6,031 nucleotides of DNA from positions 1 to 6,031 of the forward strand of contig CAMKAE010000142.1 in NCBI GenBank assembly GCA_946410395.1, written 5' to 3'. The notes beneath the pieces were generated by a model. The model was not told where the DNA came from. It was given only the letters and a program-made list of their open reading frames with translations, and did not search any database. Position numbers and translations under genes: made by a program. Origin of the DNA: an uncultured Clostridia bacterium (GTDB taxonomy: Bacteria > Bacillota > Clostridia > Christensenellales > Aristaeellaceae). Of the stretch, positions 5,763-6,031 are shown piece after piece. How positions within the stretch are numbered: the stretch's first letter is position 1; each line of letters starts with the position of its first letter.

Positions 5763-5768
5763 CCTCCT
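5763..5768 (-). promoter_or_regulatory. Ribosome binding site of the SH3b protein gene
   Basis: A perfect AGGAGG on the minus strand, within GTGAGGAGG. It is 9 bases from the ATG at 5753 and only 3 from the in-frame ATG at 5759. This argues for initiation at 5753 and against the much longer open frame upstream. Confidence 0.8.
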
Positions 5769-5796
5769 CACCCTCGCGGGCGTTCTTTTTTGTTTT

Positions 5797-5820
5797 GTGC
5801 CCGGCTCATCGGCCTGGCAC
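5797..5820 (-). other. Hairpin in the 5' leader of the SH3b gene
   Basis: GTGCC (5797-5801) pairs with GGCAC (5816-5820), then one mismatch, then GGC/GCC (5803-5805 with 5812-5814) around a 6-base loop. In the minus transcript it is followed by an A-rich stretch and then the AGGAGG site, so the region between hairpin and start should be unpaired and open to ribosomes. It may act as an mRNA stabiliser; no known riboswitch is recognised. Confidence 0.4.
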
Positions 5821-5925
5821 CTGTTCATACGACGCACCGGAGGGGAGGGATAATGATTTCTGAAAAAATCTGTTTTTCTTTTTTTCCGGGCGGGCACGCG
5901 CTTGCAGTGCCGCGGTTTCCGCAGA

Positions 5926-5965
5926 CGCGAAAGCGGCCCCGGCTTGTGTCGGAAGCCGGGACCGC
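5926..5965 (-). terminator. Terminator-like GC-rich hairpin at the right edge
   Basis: Bases 5933-5945 and 5953-5965 form a 13-bp stem with one mismatch (core CCCGGCTT/AAGCCGGG) and a 7-base loop. On the minus strand only TTT then CGCG follows, so the U-tract is weak. It could end a minus-strand gene lying beyond the right edge and separate it from the SH3b gene. No coding sequence can be recognised between it and base 6031. Confidence 0.45.
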
Positions 5966-6031
5966 GCTGTAATCCGATTCTTTGATAAGAATGCAAAATG
6001 ATTGAATGGATGCGTGTGGCACCATTGAAAC

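Noticed and set aside
5754..5996. N-terminal extension of the SH3b protein up to an ATG at 5996
   Set aside because: The extension is basic and low-complexity, covers two hairpins, and precedes a textbook AGGAGG plus signal peptide start at 5753.
5982..6010. A TTGATA box on the plus strand suggesting a promoter
   Set aside because: No hexamer resembling TATAAT occurs at 15-18 bases spacing and no convincing plus-strand gene follows within the window.

Overview
The window reads as chromosomal DNA from a GC-rich Firmicute, most likely a gut or rumen Clostridia relative. That is inferred from purine-rich AGGAGG-type ribosome binding sites, lysine-rich signal-peptide starts, intrinsic terminators with U-tracts, and the protein set (bacterial-type GlnRS, PAP2 phosphatase, secreted SH3b protein). 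Almost everything is on the minus strand, and it is mostly ordinary housekeeping content. I see no CRISPR array, transposase, phage gene, tRNA or rRNA.

Layout in the direction of minus-strand transcription (high to low coordinates). (1) 5754-6031 is non-coding leader with two hairpins. (2) 5199-5753 encodes a secreted protein with two SH3b domains, closed by a strong intrinsic terminator at 5121-5155. (3) 5062-5120 is a short AT-richer spacer with a possible weak promoter. (4) About 4893-5061 is a decayed 3' end of an ABC transporter ATPase, cut off on its upstream side and apparently frameshifted twice; its last bases supply the ribosome binding site of the next gene. (5) 4182-4889 encodes a PPP-type metallophosphoesterase. 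(6) A perfect TATAAT promoter at 4148-4176 starts a four-gene unit: a small membrane-anchored protein of unknown function (GTG start, 3543-4049), a DJ-1/PfpI protein (2903-3505), glutaminyl-tRNA synthetase glnS (1121-2836) and a polytopic PAP2 phosphatase (157-1104). Gaps are 16-67 bases, so this is probably one transcript ending at the terminator at 56-92.

At the left edge, the last 16 codons of a plus-strand gene (2-52), probably a Bax inhibitor-1 family membrane protein, converge on the operon. The two converging transcripts have separate terminators arranged in an interleaved way.

No shared pathway links the operon genes clearly: it combines translation (GlnRS), protein or carbonyl-stress care (DJ-1) and lipid-phosphate chemistry at the membrane (PAP2). 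I do not find a convincing new biological system. The observations most worth a second look are the ABC transporter remnant and the competing hairpins around the GTG start at 4049.
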